The translations under genes and the position numbers were made by a program. From assembly GCF_019218295.1 (NCBI RefSeq), contig NZ_JAHUZF010000006.1:1426001-1490000 (forward strand): a DNA stretch of 64,000 bases. The letters run 5' to 3'. A model generated the notes under the pieces. It was not told the origin of the DNA. It did not search any database and saw nothing but the letters and a program-made list of their open reading frames with translations. The DNA comes from Maritimibacter sp. DP1N21-5. GTDB lineage: Bacteria; Pseudomonadota; Alphaproteobacteria; Rhodobacterales; Rhodobacteraceae. Of this stretch, positions 1 to 10,747 are shown piece after piece. Every line of letters begins with the position of its first letter. The stretch's first letter is position 1.

Positions 1-142
1 CGACACTGCCAGCGCCACAGCCAAGGTCGATCACCGGACCGTCCGGGAGGTCGCCGATCTGCGCGGCAAGATCGACGGCGGGCCTCAGGCGCAACCCGCG
101 AAAGGCCGTGTAGCGGGCGGGGTCCCAGTCGGTCGAAGTCAT
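1..142 (-). CDS. tam: SAM-dependent methyltransferase, trans-aconitate methyltransferase-like (5' part only)
   Basis: Only the first 47 residues are inside the window; the gene runs off the left edge. The start MTSTDWDPARY followed by the glycine-rich SAM-binding loop VIDLGCGAGSV (residues 37-47) is the usual opening of class I methyltransferases of the trans-aconitate 2-methyltransferase (Tam) type. In that family the enzyme methylates trans-aconitate in the cytosol. The specific substrate cannot be judged from this fragment, so the symbol is tentative. It lies downstream of ftsH on the same strand but is separated from it by a strong terminator. Confidence 0.6.
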   Translation of the reverse strand, partial: MTSTDWDPARYTAFRGLRLRPAVDLAAQIGDLPDGPVIDLGCGAGSV

Positions 143-240
143 GACGTTTCCTGTAGGCCGATATCGTATGCAAATGTATACCGAAATCGCAGTCACACGC
201 AACGAGGTGGTCGCACGCGATCATCCGGCCACAAGGCCCC

Positions 241-272
241 AAAAGAAAAAGGCCGGGGCATCTCCCGGCCTT
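241..272 (-). terminator. Rho-independent terminator of ftsH
   Basis: A 9-bp perfect stem (AAGGCCGGG / CCCGGCCTT, 249-257 and 264-272) has a 6-nt loop. Read on the minus strand it is followed by a T-rich run (241-250). It sits 16 bp past the ftsH stop codon. Confidence 0.85.
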
Positions 273-287
273 CCTCAATTTCTGGCC

Positions 288-2207
<1,920 letters not shown>

Positions 2208-2264
2208 GGGTCTCTCCTCTCGAAGCCATGAAAATAGTGCAGCGCGCAGGCTCCCCTCGCGCGG

Positions 2265-2285
2265 CTTCCCTCTAAAATAGGGAAG
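2265..2285. other. Stem-loop between tilS and ftsH
   Basis: A 7-bp perfect inverted repeat (CTTCCCT / AGGGAAG) with a 7-nt AT-rich loop sits 12 bp past the tilS stop and about 58 bp before ftsH. There is no T-run, so it is not a classical terminator. It could be an mRNA processing or stability element or an operator in the ftsH promoter region. Confidence 0.4.
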
Positions 2286-2297
2286 GATGCGGCAGGT

Positions 2298-3572
2298 TCA
2301 ATGAGATAAAAGCGACGAAAGGAAATCGCCCCCGTATGGGTGGAGGCTTGCCGACCAGCCGTTCTCCAAGCCTGCGCGGGGGGCGGCGACCAGCCGGGCG
2401 TCGCCCATCGCGCGGTCCCAGACGGCGGGTCCGGACAGAAGGCTGTCGCGTGGCAGTCCCGTTTCGCGCCAGTTCGGGCAGTCGCGAAGCCCGGCTTCGC
2501 CAAGCCGCTCTACTGACAGGGATTTGGCCTCGAAGCCCGGCGGCGGCGACACCCGCCAGCGATTGTCCCACAGGGCACCGGGGACGGCACGTAAGCCCTC
2601 GACGGCCTTTGGCTCTCGCGTCACACGCAGCTCACCACGCTTCAGTGTGAAGAGAGCACCGCCGAGCGTCATACGTCCGCGTGACGCGATCTTGTCGTCC
2701 AGGTCGCAGAGCGCCTCGAACCGCGGACGATATGCCGCAGATGTGACCCAGACCAACGCCCCGGCGAGAAGCCGAAGCCGGATTTCGTCCGGGACCGCGG
2801 ACAAGGCCGCAGCGTCGAACAGCACGTCGCCCGCCTCGGTGCGGGCGATGTCGCGGCCAGCGGCGAGGGTGTAGTGATCGAGTGCGCTCCGCACTCGCGC
2901 CATGGTGCGCGCGGTGCCGGCCAGCCTGTCGGTGTCGAGCCCGACCTCATCCAGTAGTGCCATCGCGCGGCGCATGCGCACGCGGGTGAAGCCCTCGTCG
3001 TCGTTGCTGGGGTCCTCGATCCAGTCGGCCCCCTGCCCCCTGAGGTAGTCCCGCAGATCGCCGCGCGTCACCTCGATCAGCGGACGCAGCCAGAGGATAC
3101 CCGCCTCGCGCCACTCGCCCCGCATCGCCGCGAGCCCGTCCACCCCGGACCCCCGTGCCAGCCGCATGAGGAAGGTCTCGGCCAGATCGTCCTTCGTATG
3201 TCCGACGAGTACCGCAGGCCGGTCCAGCGCGGCGGCGGCCTCCTGCGCCACGAGCCGGTAGCGAGCGTCGCGCGCTTTGGCCTGAAGGTTGCCTGCGCCG
3301 TCCCACCCAGTCCATCTCAGGGTCCGGTGGTCGACACCCAGACCCGCACAGATGCCCGCGACTTGGCGCGCCTCGTCCGCCGACGCGGGCCGAAGACCAT
3401 GGTCGACCGTAAGGGCCAGAACCGGCAAGCGGGCCTCCCGGCCCCACCCGGCGGCGAGGCTCAGCAAGGCCATCGAGTCGCCGCCGCCAGAGACGGCCAC
3501 GACCAATCCGTTGAAATCGTTGTGCTCTCGCGCGGCGCGAAGCGCCCGGTCAAAGGCCGCTTCGACGCTCAT
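2298..3572 (-). CDS. tilS: tRNA(Ile)-lysidine synthase TilS
   Basis: Converts the wobble cytidine of the CAU-anticodon tRNA-Ile to lysidine using ATP and lysine, so that AUA is read as isoleucine. The N-terminal PP-loop ATPase signature is visible as AVSGGGDSMALL (residues about 26-37), and the TilS catalytic core motifs HGLRP and GHTKDDLAETFLMRLARGSG follow. Length (424 aa) is normal for alphaproteobacteria. It begins 10 bp after the cpoB stop codon and ends about 90 bp before ftsH, so it is probably transcribed with one or both. Confidence 0.96.
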   Translation of the reverse strand: MSVEAAFDRALRAAREHNDFNGLVVAVSGGGDSMALLSLAAGWGREARLPVLALTVDHGLRPASADEARQVAGICAGLGVDHRTLRWTGWDGAGNLQAKARDARYRLVAQEAAAALDRPAVLVGHTKDDLAETFLMRLARGSGVDGLAAMRGEWREAGILWLRPLIEVTRGDLRDYLRGQGADWIEDPSNDDEGFTRVRMRRAMALLDEVGLDTDRLAGTARTMARVRSALDHYTLAAGRDIARTEAGDVLFDAAALSAVPDEIRLRLLAGALVWVTSAAYRPRFEALCDLDDKIASRGRMTLGGALFTLKRGELRVTREPKAVEGLRAVPGALWDNRWRVSPPPGFEAKSLSVERLGEAGLRDCPNWRETGLPRDSLLSGPAVWDRAMGDARLVAAPRAGLENGWSASLHPYGGDFLSSLLSH

Positions 3573-3582
3573 CGCATGCGCC

Positions 3583-4449
3583 TCAGAAGCAGCCGAGCGT
3601 CTGCCGTTCTATCTGGGCCTGATTGGCGGCTTGCGAACCGGGGAAACGATTTGGCACCTCGCCCAGCGTCGCGCAGGCTTCGTTCACCTGGCCCAACTGG
3701 CCGAGCGACGCGCCGAGCTTCACCAGCGCATCCCCAGCATTCTCGCCCGCCGGAGCCGCCGAGAAGGAGGCGAGATAGGCCCGCGCCGCCTCGGCCGTCA
3801 TACCCTGGGCGGCGAGCGCCTCGCCCCGCAGGTAATGCGCCTGGCCGGTGAGCGGCGTGCCGGGATAGGTTTCGACCAGCCGCGCGAATTTCTCGGAAGC
3901 GCCGGGGAAGTTCCCGGCATCCATGTCGGCCACCGCCGCGTCGAAGTCGGCCTTCTCTCCGATCGCCAGTTCGGCGCCCCCCGTCGTACCGGCATCTGCC
4001 GACGCACCCGGGTCCGAAGGCACCACGACCGGCGTCGTCATCGTGCCCGACGGCGTGCCGCCCGCGACCTCGCCGCCGAGGGGCTTGGACATGCCTTCGT
4101 TCATGATGTCGCAATCCGGTTCCAGCTCGCAGAGCCGGAACGACAGGTCACCCACCCGGTTCGCGCCATCGTTGGCGACCGAGTTGATGCGGAACTCCAG
4201 TTCCTCGGTCTTGGCGGTGAGCCGGGTCATCGCCGCCTCGATCGCGTTGACCCGGTCGAGCGTCGACCCCGCGACATTGATCGCGGGGGCGCCGGTGGTG
4301 TTCAGCTCGGTCTTGAGCTTCTGCAACTCGACATTGAGGACGGTCAGCTCCTGGCGCACGTCCGCCAGCGTCTGCGCGCTGTCTTGCGCAGAGACGATGC
4401 CAGAGACGCAGGCGGCCAGAGCCGCGCCGAATACGATGGATTTCAGCAT
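3583..4449 (-). CDS. cpoB: Tol-Pal system coordinator CpoB (YbgF)
   Basis: Periplasmic protein that links the Tol-Pal envelope-constriction machine with cell-wall synthesis at division. The 288 residues start with a signal peptide (MLKSIVFGAALAACVSG, cleavage likely after VSA), followed by an N-terminal coiled coil (about 20-85) used for trimerisation. A low-complexity Thr/Gly/Pro linker leads to C-terminal TPR repeats containing LTGQAHYLRGEALAAQG. I chose the ATG at 4449 because AGGA lies about 9 bases upstream; a TTG two codons earlier has poor spacing. It is the last tol-pal gene before tilS. Confidence 0.93.
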   Translation of the reverse strand: MLKSIVFGAALAACVSGIVSAQDSAQTLADVRQELTVLNVELQKLKTELNTTGAPAINVAGSTLDRVNAIEAAMTRLTAKTEELEFRINSVANDGANRVGDLSFRLCELEPDCDIMNEGMSKPLGGEVAGGTPSGTMTTPVVVPSDPGASADAGTTGGAELAIGEKADFDAAVADMDAGNFPGASEKFARLVETYPGTPLTGQAHYLRGEALAAQGMTAEAARAYLASFSAAPAGENAGDALVKLGASLGQLGQVNEACATLGEVPNRFPGSQAANQAQIERQTLGCF

Positions 4450-4514
4450 GACCAATCCTCAGGGTTCAAGGTTTCTGCGTTGAACGGTTGCCGGGCTTCT
4501 ACCCCGGTCCCGCC

Positions 4515-5015
4515 TCAGCTTCCAGCCGCCGAGGTCAGCACCGTCACCGAACGGCGGTTCTGCGCATAGCAGCTTTCCTCGGAGCAGACTGCGAGCGGGC
4601 GTTCCTTGCCGTAGCTCACCGTCTTGAGACGGTTGGGCGCGACCCCACGCTCGATCAGGAAGCTCTGCACCGCGCTGGCACGGCGCGCGCCGAGGGCCAC
4701 GTTGTATTCCCGGGTGCCCTGTTCGTCGGCGTGGCCTTCGATGATCGCGGAATAGGCCGGATGGTTCGACAGCCAGGACGCCTGCTGCGTCAGGATCGAC
4801 TGCGCCTCGGGCGACAGGCTCGACTGATCGACCGCGAAGAGCACGCGGTCCCCGATCGTCTGGTTGAAATAGGCCGGCGAGTTCGGGTCGTTCGCGCTGC
4901 CCGGCTGGATCGCCCCGGCGGCATTCGCGCCGTCGGTGCCGTTGAAACGGTTCTTGGAGCAGGCGGTAAGCGCCAGCGCGCTGACCAGCATGACTGCAAG
5001 TGTGATCTTTTTCAT
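4515..5015 (-). CDS. pal: Peptidoglycan-associated lipoprotein Pal
   Basis: Outer-membrane lipoprotein that binds peptidoglycan and TolB. MKKITLAVMLVSALALTAC is a lipoprotein signal with lipobox LTAC, so Cys19 is the lipidated residue. The rest is an OmpA-like peptidoglycan-binding domain with IIEGHADEQGTREYN and LGARRAS. Length is 166 residues, as usual. The open frame continues upstream of this start, but that extension lacks Pal character and a lipobox protein must start at MKKI. It lies between tolB (77 bp gap) and cpoB (65 bp gap). Confidence 0.97.
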   Translation of the reverse strand: MKKITLAVMLVSALALTACSKNRFNGTDGANAAGAIQPGSANDPNSPAYFNQTIGDRVLFAVDQSSLSPEAQSILTQQASWLSNHPAYSAIIEGHADEQGTREYNVALGARRASAVQSFLIERGVAPNRLKTVSYGKERPLAVCSEESCYAQNRRSVTVLTSAAGS

Positions 5016-5092
5016 GGTGACTGTCCTGTCGTCCTGTTTTTGCCTTGAGCCTCGTGCCGACCCTACCACAGGCCTGGCACGGGGCGAAATCC

Positions 5093-6424
5093 TCAGTTCT
5101 GGAGCGGGCCCCAACTCGGGTCCGAAGCGCTGTCGGGGGTCGGCACCCGGCGCAGGTTGCGCCCGGAGATATCGACCGAATAGAGCCCCGCCGCGCCGTC
5201 CGCCCCCTGGCTTTCCCGCGTGAACATGATCACCCGCCCATTGGGCGCCCATGTCGGGCCCTCATCAAGGAACGATGCCGTGAGGAGCCGTTCTTCCGAA
5301 CCATCCGTGCGCATGACGCCGATGTGGAAGCGGCCCTCGTTCTGCTTGGTAAAGGCGATGAGGTCCCCGCGCGGCGACCACACAGGCGTGCCGTAGCGGC
5401 CGGGTCCAAAGCTGATCCGCTGCGGCTCGCCGCCGCCTGCGCCCATGATGTAGAGCTGCTGGGTTCCGGAGCGGTCGCTTTCGAAGACAATCTGCGATCC
5501 GTCCGGCGAAAAGCTGGGGGCGGTTTCGATCGAGGGGCTGCTGGTCAGGGCCTGAAGCCCGCCGCCCTGAAGGTCCATCCGGTAGATGTCCGAGTTCCCG
5601 CCCTGTTCGAGCGAGAAGATGAGCCCTTGCCCGTCGGGCGAGAAGCGCGGGCTGAAGGCCATGTTGCCGCCCCCGGTGCCAAGCGCCCGGCGGCTCGCGG
5701 TGCCGACATCGAGCACATAGATCTGCGGCTGGCCGGTTTCATAGCTCGTGTAGAGCACCCGGTCCCCGGACCGCGAGAAGCGCGGCGCAAGCACGAGCGC
5801 TTCGCTGTCGGTCAGGTAGGTCACATTGGCGCCGTCATAGTCCATCACCGCGAGCCGCTTGCGACGGGCGTTCTTGGGGCCCGTCTCGCTCACGAAGACG
5901 ACGCGGCTGTCGAAATAACCGGTCTCGCCGGTGATCCGGGAATAGACGGTGTCGGCCACCTTGTGCGCGATCCGGCGCACGCCCTGGGTGGTGCCGGTCA
6001 GTTGCAGTCCCTGGCCAAGCTCGGCCCCGGTGAAGACGTCATAGACGCGGAACTTCACCGTGATCTGTCCGCCGCTTTCCGTCACCGCCCCGGTGATCAG
6101 CGCCTGCGCGTTCACGGCCTTCCAGTCGGGATAGGCGACCGGCGCGGCAAAGCTCGTCACGTTCGAGATGAAGGACGTCGAGGGGATTTCACGGAAGAGC
6201 CCGGTCCCCGACAGATCCGCCGCGATCACCCGGCTGATTTCCTCGGCAACGGGTCCGGCGGTGCCGGTTTCGGCCTGAAAGGTCGGGATGGCGAAGGGCA
6301 AGGGTTCGATAACACCCTCGGTGATCTCGATGCGCAACGGCCCCTGCCCCTGCGCCACCGCAGGCGCGACGGGGAAAAGGGCCATGGCGGCCAGCAAAGC
6401 AGCAGTCAGATGTGTCAGTTTCAT
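5093..6424 (-). CDS. tolB: Tol-Pal system beta-propeller protein TolB
   Basis: Periplasmic component of the Tol-Pal complex that connects TolA with Pal. Its 443 residues open with a Sec signal peptide (cleavage after VAPAVA). An N-terminal alpha/beta domain and a six-bladed propeller follow, with repeated blade motifs such as [24 protein letters not shown] and [11 protein letters not shown]. Each blade ends in the usual D/E-R-x-G or tyrosine-containing strand. It is 156 bp downstream of tolA, a gap that may hold a weak internal promoter; I saw no clear motif there. Confidence 0.97.
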   Translation of the reverse strand: MKLTHLTAALLAAMALFPVAPAVAQGQGPLRIEITEGVIEPLPFAIPTFQAETGTAGPVAEEISRVIAADLSGTGLFREIPSTSFISNVTSFAAPVAYPDWKAVNAQALITGAVTESGGQITVKFRVYDVFTGAELGQGLQLTGTTQGVRRIAHKVADTVYSRITGETGYFDSRVVFVSETGPKNARRKRLAVMDYDGANVTYLTDSEALVLAPRFSRSGDRVLYTSYETGQPQIYVLDVGTASRRALGTGGGNMAFSPRFSPDGQGLIFSLEQGGNSDIYRMDLQGGGLQALTSSPSIETAPSFSPDGSQIVFESDRSGTQQLYIMGAGGGEPQRISFGPGRYGTPVWSPRGDLIAFTKQNEGRFHIGVMRTDGSEERLLTASFLDEGPTWAPNGRVIMFTRESQGADGAAGLYSVDISGRNLRRVPTPDSASDPSWGPLQN

Positions 6425-6580
6425 AGGGGCCTCATATTCTCCGGATCGAACGCAGGTTCAATCGCGGGCCACTCGTTCCATGTCGTTCTCGGCAATCCAC
6501 CGCTTGCCGTCGTGCTGTCCCAGCCGTTCGCGCTCAGGCTACAAGGCGCGCGCAGAAGGTCCAAGTGCTTCCTCATGTCC

Positions 6581-7711
6581 TCACCGAAGCCTCATCTGCT
6601 CGGGGTTGAAGGTCATCTCGATCTGGCGCCACTGCTCGTATTTCTCGGCGGGCAGGCTGTAGCCGTCGGCGCCGCAGCGGATGATCGCCCGGCGCGCCGC
6701 TTCGAATGCGGCATCGGTCGCGGGCTGGTTTGGCCCGTTCGACGACACGAGGCGGATGCCCGAAGGTCGGCCGTTCTGCTCCATCTCGACCATCACCACC
6801 ACCGTCGTCTTCATCGCGTCGGTCGAGGACGATCCAAGGTTCCAGCATTGGCTCACGGCGACGCGCAGCCCCTCGCGTTCCCCGGAGGTCAGGGGCGGCC
6901 CAAGCGGAGCGGGCGTGTCGCTCGCCCCGGCGTCGGCAGCGGGCGAGTCCAGCGCATCGTTGACGGCATCGTTCACCGCGTCGGCCAGCGGATCGCGCGG
7001 GGTCGCGGGCTCGGCCGCCGGCTCGGGTGTCGGCTCGTCCGGGGTTTCCGGCGTCTCGGCGGCCGGCGTGGGCCGGGTCTGGGGGCGTGGTTGCGGACGG
7101 ATCGACGCAGTCGGCGCAGCAGAAGCGGGTTCCTCGGCCTCGGTCACGATTTCAGTAGTCGAGGCCTCGGGCTGCGCAGCCTCCACCTCGGGTTCCGGCT
7201 CCACGATCTCGGCGGGCTCTTCCGAAGGCGCGACTTCCTCGACCACCTCGGGCGCGACCTCGGTCGGCTCCTCGGGCGCTTCCACGATCTCGGGCGCGAC
7301 CCGGTCCACATCGGGCGGCGTCGGCGTGTCGTCCACCGGCGCATCGGGCGTCTCGGGCGCCGGGTCGGGCACCTGCGGTTCGGGCTGGGGTTCGGGTTCC
7401 GGCACCGGCTCGGGCGCAGGTTCCGGCTGGGGTTCAACAACTGGCTCCGGTTCGGGCTCGGGGTCCGGCACAGGCTCGGGCTCGGGGCGCGGCGGCGGCA
7501 CCGGCGTTTCGGTCGGTGGCTCGTCCTCCACCGGCTCGGGCGTGCCCTGCTCGGGGCTCGTGAGCGCGGCAAAATCCTCGGCGGAAATGATCGACACATC
7601 CGCCACCGGCGTCATCGGCTCGTCACTCTCACGCGAAAAGAGCCCGCCGAACAGCAGGACCAGGATCAGGAGGCCGTGGCCAATCCCCGAGATATAGTAG
7701 CCGGTCTTCAA
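6581..7711 (-). CDS. tolA: Energy-transducing protein TolA
   Basis: Inner-membrane protein that carries proton-motive energy from TolQR to TolB and Pal. It has one N-terminal transmembrane helix (about 5-24: ISGIGHGLLILVLLFGGLF). A very long Pro/Glu-rich spacer (about 50-250, mostly PEP and EPEP repeats) takes the place of the Ala/Lys helix found in enterobacteria. The C-terminal domain (about 270-376) contains CWNLG and VVVMVEMEQNGRPSGIRLV. The start is a TTG with AGGAG seven bases upstream, 9 bp after the tolR stop. No ATG exists nearby in frame. Confidence 0.94.
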   Translation of the reverse strand: MKTGYYISGIGHGLLILVLLFGGLFSRESDEPMTPVADVSIISAEDFAALTSPEQGTPEPVEDEPPTETPVPPPRPEPEPVPDPEPEPEPVVEPQPEPAPEPVPEPEPQPEPQVPDPAPETPDAPVDDTPTPPDVDRVAPEIVEAPEEPTEVAPEVVEEVAPSEEPAEIVEPEPEVEAAQPEASTTEIVTEAEEPASAAPTASIRPQPRPQTRPTPAAETPETPDEPTPEPAAEPATPRDPLADAVNDAVNDALDSPAADAGASDTPAPLGPPLTSGEREGLRVAVSQCWNLGSSSTDAMKTTVVVMVEMEQNGRPSGIRLVSSNGPNQPATDAAFEAARRAIIRCGADGYSLPAEKYEQWRQIEMTFNPEQMRLR

Positions 7712-7720
7712 CCGATGCTC

Positions 7721-8197
7721 CTACTGGGACGTCCCGTCGAGCGCGGGTCCGCCCGTTTCCGTCACGAGCCCGATGTTGTTCAGGCCCGCCGCGTTGAGCG
7801 CACCCATGATCTGGGCCACCTCTTCGTAAGGCACGCGCCCATCGGCCCGCAGAAAGATCTTGTCGTCCGTGCGTTCGGTCATGATGCCCTGCAGCCGCGT
7901 GACCAACTCGTCGCGCGGCACTTCCGTCGTCATGATCGCCACGCGCCCGTCGTTCGTGATCGAGAGCGTCAGGGGCTCTTCCTCGATCGTGGGCAGAGGG
8001 TTCGCTGCGGTCTCGGGCATCTGGATATCGATCCCCACCGTCATGAGCGGGGCCGCCACCATGAAGATGATCAGAAGCACCAGCATCACGTCCACGAAGG
8101 GCGTGATGTTGATCTCGGCCATCATCGCGCGGTTACGGCCGCGACGGCGCCCCCTGCGTGCGCGGGGCTTGGCGGATGCCTGCACAGAGCCGCCCAT
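7721..8197 (-). CDS. tolR: Biopolymer transporter / Tol-Pal proton channel subunit TolR
   Basis: ExbD/TolR family protein that forms the proton channel with TolQ. A basic cytoplasmic N-terminus (KPRARRGRRRGRNRA) leads to MAEINITPFVDVMLVLLIIF, the single membrane helix carrying the conserved aspartate (PFVD) needed for proton flow. A periplasmic domain follows. It is 158 residues long when started at the ATG at 8197, which lies 1 bp after the tolQ stop; the upstream in-frame extension would lie inside tolQ. Confidence 0.96.
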   Translation of the reverse strand: MGGSVQASAKPRARRGRRRGRNRAMMAEINITPFVDVMLVLLIIFMVAAPLMTVGIDIQMPETAANPLPTIEEEPLTLSITNDGRVAIMTTEVPRDELVTRLQGIMTERTDDKIFLRADGRVPYEEVAQIMGALNAAGLNNIGLVTETGGPALDGTSQ

Positions 8198-8198
8198 A

Positions 8199-8894
8199 TC
8201 AGCCGTCCAACTGTCGGCTGAGGATCGTGGCGAACTCGTCGGCGAAGCTCTCCCACCCCGCGATGATCGCATCGCTGTCGGTGGTGAGCTTGTTGTAGAA
8301 GATGAGCGCCGGGATCGCGGCCAGAAGGCCGAGACCAGTGGCGAGCAGCGCCTCGGCGATACCGGGTGCCACGACCGCGAGAGTGGTGTTCTGCTGCGCC
8401 GCGATCTCGATGAAGGCGTTCATGATCCCGAAGACCGTGCCGAAGAGCCCGACGAAAGGCGCCGTTGCCGCCGTCGTCGCGAGGAACCCGAGCCGGGAAT
8501 TGAGCCGTTCACCCTCTTTCGCGATGGCCACGTCCATCGAGCGGTCGATCCGGCTCGTGGCGCCGGCAATCAGCCCGCCATCGGCACGGTGCGAGCGATG
8601 CCATTCCAGCATGCCGGCCGCAAAGACCTTTTCCGAGGCCCCGTCCGGGCTTGGTCCGATCTGCTCGTAAAGCTCATCCAATGGTTCGCCCGACCAGAAC
8701 GCCTCGTCGAACGCCGCCGCCTCCGCGCGGGCGCGCCGGTACTGCATGAATTTTGTCACGATGATCGCCCAAGAATAGAACGATGCGGCGATGAGCATGA
8801 TCATCACCAGCTTCACGATCAGCGTTGCGCGAAAGAAAAGCGCCCAAAAGGAGAAATCCATTTCTCCGGCGAGCGCGAGGGCTTCCTGTTCCAT
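8199..8894 (-). CDS. tolQ: Tol-Pal proton channel subunit TolQ
   Basis: MotA/TolQ/ExbB family inner-membrane protein with three predicted membrane segments, at about 20-40 (VKLVMIMLIAASFYSWAIIV), 130-155 and 170-195. It carries the family motif GLFGTVFGIMNAF and the third-helix signature EALLATGLGLLAAIPALIFYN. It works with TolR as the proton-driven motor. It is the first gene of the tolQRAB-pal-cpoB set, 119 bp downstream of ybgC; a promoter is expected in that gap. Confidence 0.97.
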   Translation of the reverse strand: MEQEALALAGEMDFSFWALFFRATLIVKLVMIMLIAASFYSWAIIVTKFMQYRRARAEAAAFDEAFWSGEPLDELYEQIGPSPDGASEKVFAAGMLEWHRSHRADGGLIAGATSRIDRSMDVAIAKEGERLNSRLGFLATTAATAPFVGLFGTVFGIMNAFIEIAAQQNTTLAVVAPGIAEALLATGLGLLAAIPALIFYNKLTTDSDAIIAGWESFADEFATILSRQLDG

Positions 8895-9013
8895 AGCTTT
8901 CCGTTGCCTGCCTTTTCGGCCATCTCTGTCGGACGGCTCTCTGCACGGGACGGTAACGGATTTGAAGCCTCAAAGCCAACAAAACCGCGTCAACAGCCGA
9001 AACAATGCCCGGA

Positions 9014-9403
9014 TCAGTGCAGGGAGTGGCGGATTATCGCCGGAAGCCGGGCCGGATGTCCTGTCTCGTTAAGCGCGACCAAGGTGACCAGCGCCGAGAA
9101 AAGCCGCTCGCCGCCCCGCAGTACTTCCTGCCGGAGCGTGAGCCGTGCTCCGGTCATTGCTTCCACCCGGGTCTCGACCGTCAGCTCGTCGTCGAAATGC
9201 GCCGGGTGCAGGTAATCGGCCTCGAGATGGCGCACCGCGAAAACGATCCCCGCCTCCGCCTTCAGCTTGACCTGGTCTACGCCTTTGGCCCGCACCCACT
9301 CGGTCCGGGCCCGTTCGATGAACTTCAGGTAATTCGCGTAATAGACGATCCCGGCAAGGTCGGTGTCTTCGTAATAGACGCGCAGGGGGAAGCGATGGGT
9401 CAT
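9014..9403 (-). CDS. ybgC: Tol-Pal-associated acyl-CoA thioesterase YbgC
   Basis: Cytoplasmic hot-dog-fold thioesterase (129 aa) of the 4-hydroxybenzoyl-CoA thioesterase type. The signature VYYEDTDLAGIVYYANYLKF near residue 9 contains the catalytic aspartate and matches YbgC proteins. Its position immediately upstream of tolQ is conserved across proteobacteria. It overlaps the thpR stop codon by 4 bp (ATGA), so translation of the two is probably coupled. Confidence 0.95.
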   Translation of the reverse strand: MTHRFPLRVYYEDTDLAGIVYYANYLKFIERARTEWVRAKGVDQVKLKAEAGIVFAVRHLEADYLHPAHFDDELTVETRVEAMTGARLTLRQEVLRGGERLFSALVTLVALNETGHPARLPAIIRHSLH

Positions 9404-9948
9404 GGCTGCCTCAGGTAGATGTCGGACAGGGGGTCATAGATCGAGCCCTCCTTGGTCAGGTGGCTTTCGTAGAGCGTCACCCGGGTCGCGAGATGCGTCT
9501 CGCTCCGGTAGCGGCCGTTGAGCTTCAGAAAATCGCGCAGCGCCTTGTCGTCCTTCGTGTTGAGCGCGCGCGAGAATCGCGCGAGCGTCACATGCGGACG
9601 GAACCGCCGTCGTTCGAGGTCGACCCCGGCGACGCGCACCATGCGCATGACCTTCTCCTGAAGCGTGACCAGCGCAGGCACTGCTTCGGCCGTCGCGCAA
9701 ACGAGGCTCGGCTCGGCACCGCCCATCACGTCGAGCCCGGTGAGCGTCAGGTCGACCGCAGGGGCGGACAGGCTCATCATGGCTTCGGCCACGTCGTTGA
9801 CCAGGGGCTCGCTTACCTCGCCCAGAAAAGCGAGCGTCAGATGGAGGTTCTCTTCCGGCACCCGCCGCCCCACGTCGAGCCCCGCCTGCAACCGCGCGAC
9901 CGCCGTGATCAGCGGCTCCGGCAGGTCGAGCGCGACGAAGGCCCTCAC
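9400..9948 (-). CDS. thpR: RNA 2',3'-cyclic phosphodiesterase ThpR (2'-5' RNA ligase family)
   Basis: LigT/2H phosphoesterase that opens 2',3'-cyclic phosphates on RNA ends. Both catalytic HxTx motifs are present: HLTLAFLG (about residue 41) and HVTLARFS (about residue 124). Its 182 residues are a normal length. The start is GTG (9946-9948), overlapping the preceding gene's stop by 4 bp, and its own stop overlaps ybgC by 4 bp, so three genes form one translationally coupled unit. Confidence 0.93.
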   Translation of the reverse strand: MRAFVALDLPEPLITAVARLQAGLDVGRRVPEENLHLTLAFLGEVSEPLVNDVAEAMMSLSAPAVDLTLTGLDVMGGAEPSLVCATAEAVPALVTLQEKVMRMVRVAGVDLERRRFRPHVTLARFSRALNTKDDKALRDFLKLNGRYRSETHLATRVTLYESHLTKEGSIYDPLSDIYLRQP

Positions 9949-10565
9949 AACGCCACCCGCGCCGCGAGCCTGTGTGCATGGGACACGTCCCGCGCCGCCG
10001 CCGGCATCACCGGATCATAGGCCGCCCGGATCACCGCAGCGATCTCGGGCCGCAGAATGACCGCGCCGCCCTCGGGATGCAGCGCCAGCGGCGAGCGCTC
10101 GGCAAAGGCGCCCTCGCCCCAGTCGAGCACCAGTTGCACCGCCTGCCCCAGCGCGACGGTCTCGGCGCTCATCTCTTCGAGGCCGCCGCCCATCCGCACG
10201 AAGACGAAGGCCGCCTGAATGGCCCCGGCATCGTCGAAGCGGAACGCGCGATACTGTGTTGCCCCGACCTTCTGAAGCCGCGCCACCAGCGCCTCCAGAT
10301 CCGGGATCATCGCGCCAAGGTTCGGCACGCCCAGAAGCTCGGACCACTCGGTGAAGAAGAAGATCATGCAATTCGCGCCAAGCTCCGGATCGTGATCCGC
10401 CATTTTGTGCCCGGCCAGACCGACGACGGCCTCGAGCGCACCTTTCACCACCGAGAGCGTCGCATCCTCGACCCCGAAGACCACCGGCACGATGGGCCGC
10501 CCCCAACGCGCGAAATGATAGTGCCCGCCATGCTGAAACAGCGCCTCGATCGTCTCCGGCGTCAT
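9945..10565 (-). CDS. Conserved hypothetical protein upstream of thpR
   Basis: A 206-residue soluble protein with no signal peptide or membrane helix, starting MTPETIEALFQHGGHYHFARWGRP. I do not recognise a catalytic motif. A hydrophobic, well-ordered core is suggested by VVFGVEDATLSVVKGALEAV and NCMIFFFTEWSELLG. It overlaps thpR by 4 bp (GTGA) and has codon use like its neighbours, so it is a real gene of the ybgC operon. The position upstream of two RNA or acyl-ester enzymes gives no clear functional hint. Confidence 0.8.
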   Translation of the reverse strand: MTPETIEALFQHGGHYHFARWGRPIVPVVFGVEDATLSVVKGALEAVVGLAGHKMADHDPELGANCMIFFFTEWSELLGVPNLGAMIPDLEALVARLQKVGATQYRAFRFDDAGAIQAAFVFVRMGGGLEEMSAETVALGQAVQLVLDWGEGAFAERSPLALHPEGGAVILRPEIAAVIRAAYDPVMPAAARDVSHAHRLAARVAL

Positions 10566-10622
10566 CCGATGCTCCCCTTGTCGCCGCAGGGATAGCGCGC
10601 CCTCCAGGCAACGACAACCGAC

Positions 10623-10740
10623 CCGCTCCCCTTCACTGCTTCAGAAATACCTCGGGGGTGTGGGGGCGGAGCCCCCACTTTGCGGCGGGGGTGTGGGGGC
10701 AGCGCCCCCACCGGATCGGCCTTCGCGCCAGCGAAAGTCG
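10623..10740. repeat. Interspersed GC-rich palindromic (REP-like) element, copy 1
   Basis: Starts CCCGCTCCCCTTCACTGCTT, then AAATACCTCGGGGG, then two consecutive GGGGGC/GCCCCC hairpins and a CTTCGC-gcca-GCGAAAG hairpin. Copies 2 (25915-25999) and 3 (40597-40660) share the same opening of about 30 bases. It fills the space just past the stop codon of the secreted-protein gene at 10748-11566 and may work as its transcript end. Confidence 0.8.
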
Positions 10741-10747
10741 ACACCCT

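Noticed and set aside
6681..7697. Ser/Gly-rich 338-codon plus-strand frame that looks like a repeat adhesin
   Set aside because: It is the complement of the Pro/Glu repeats of TolA.
5045..8221. 1058-codon open frame on the plus strand across pal-tolB-tolA-tolR
   Set aside because: It is antisense to four well-identified genes. Its translation is Arg/His/Gly rich with no domain, which is normal for the opposite strand of GC-rich codons.
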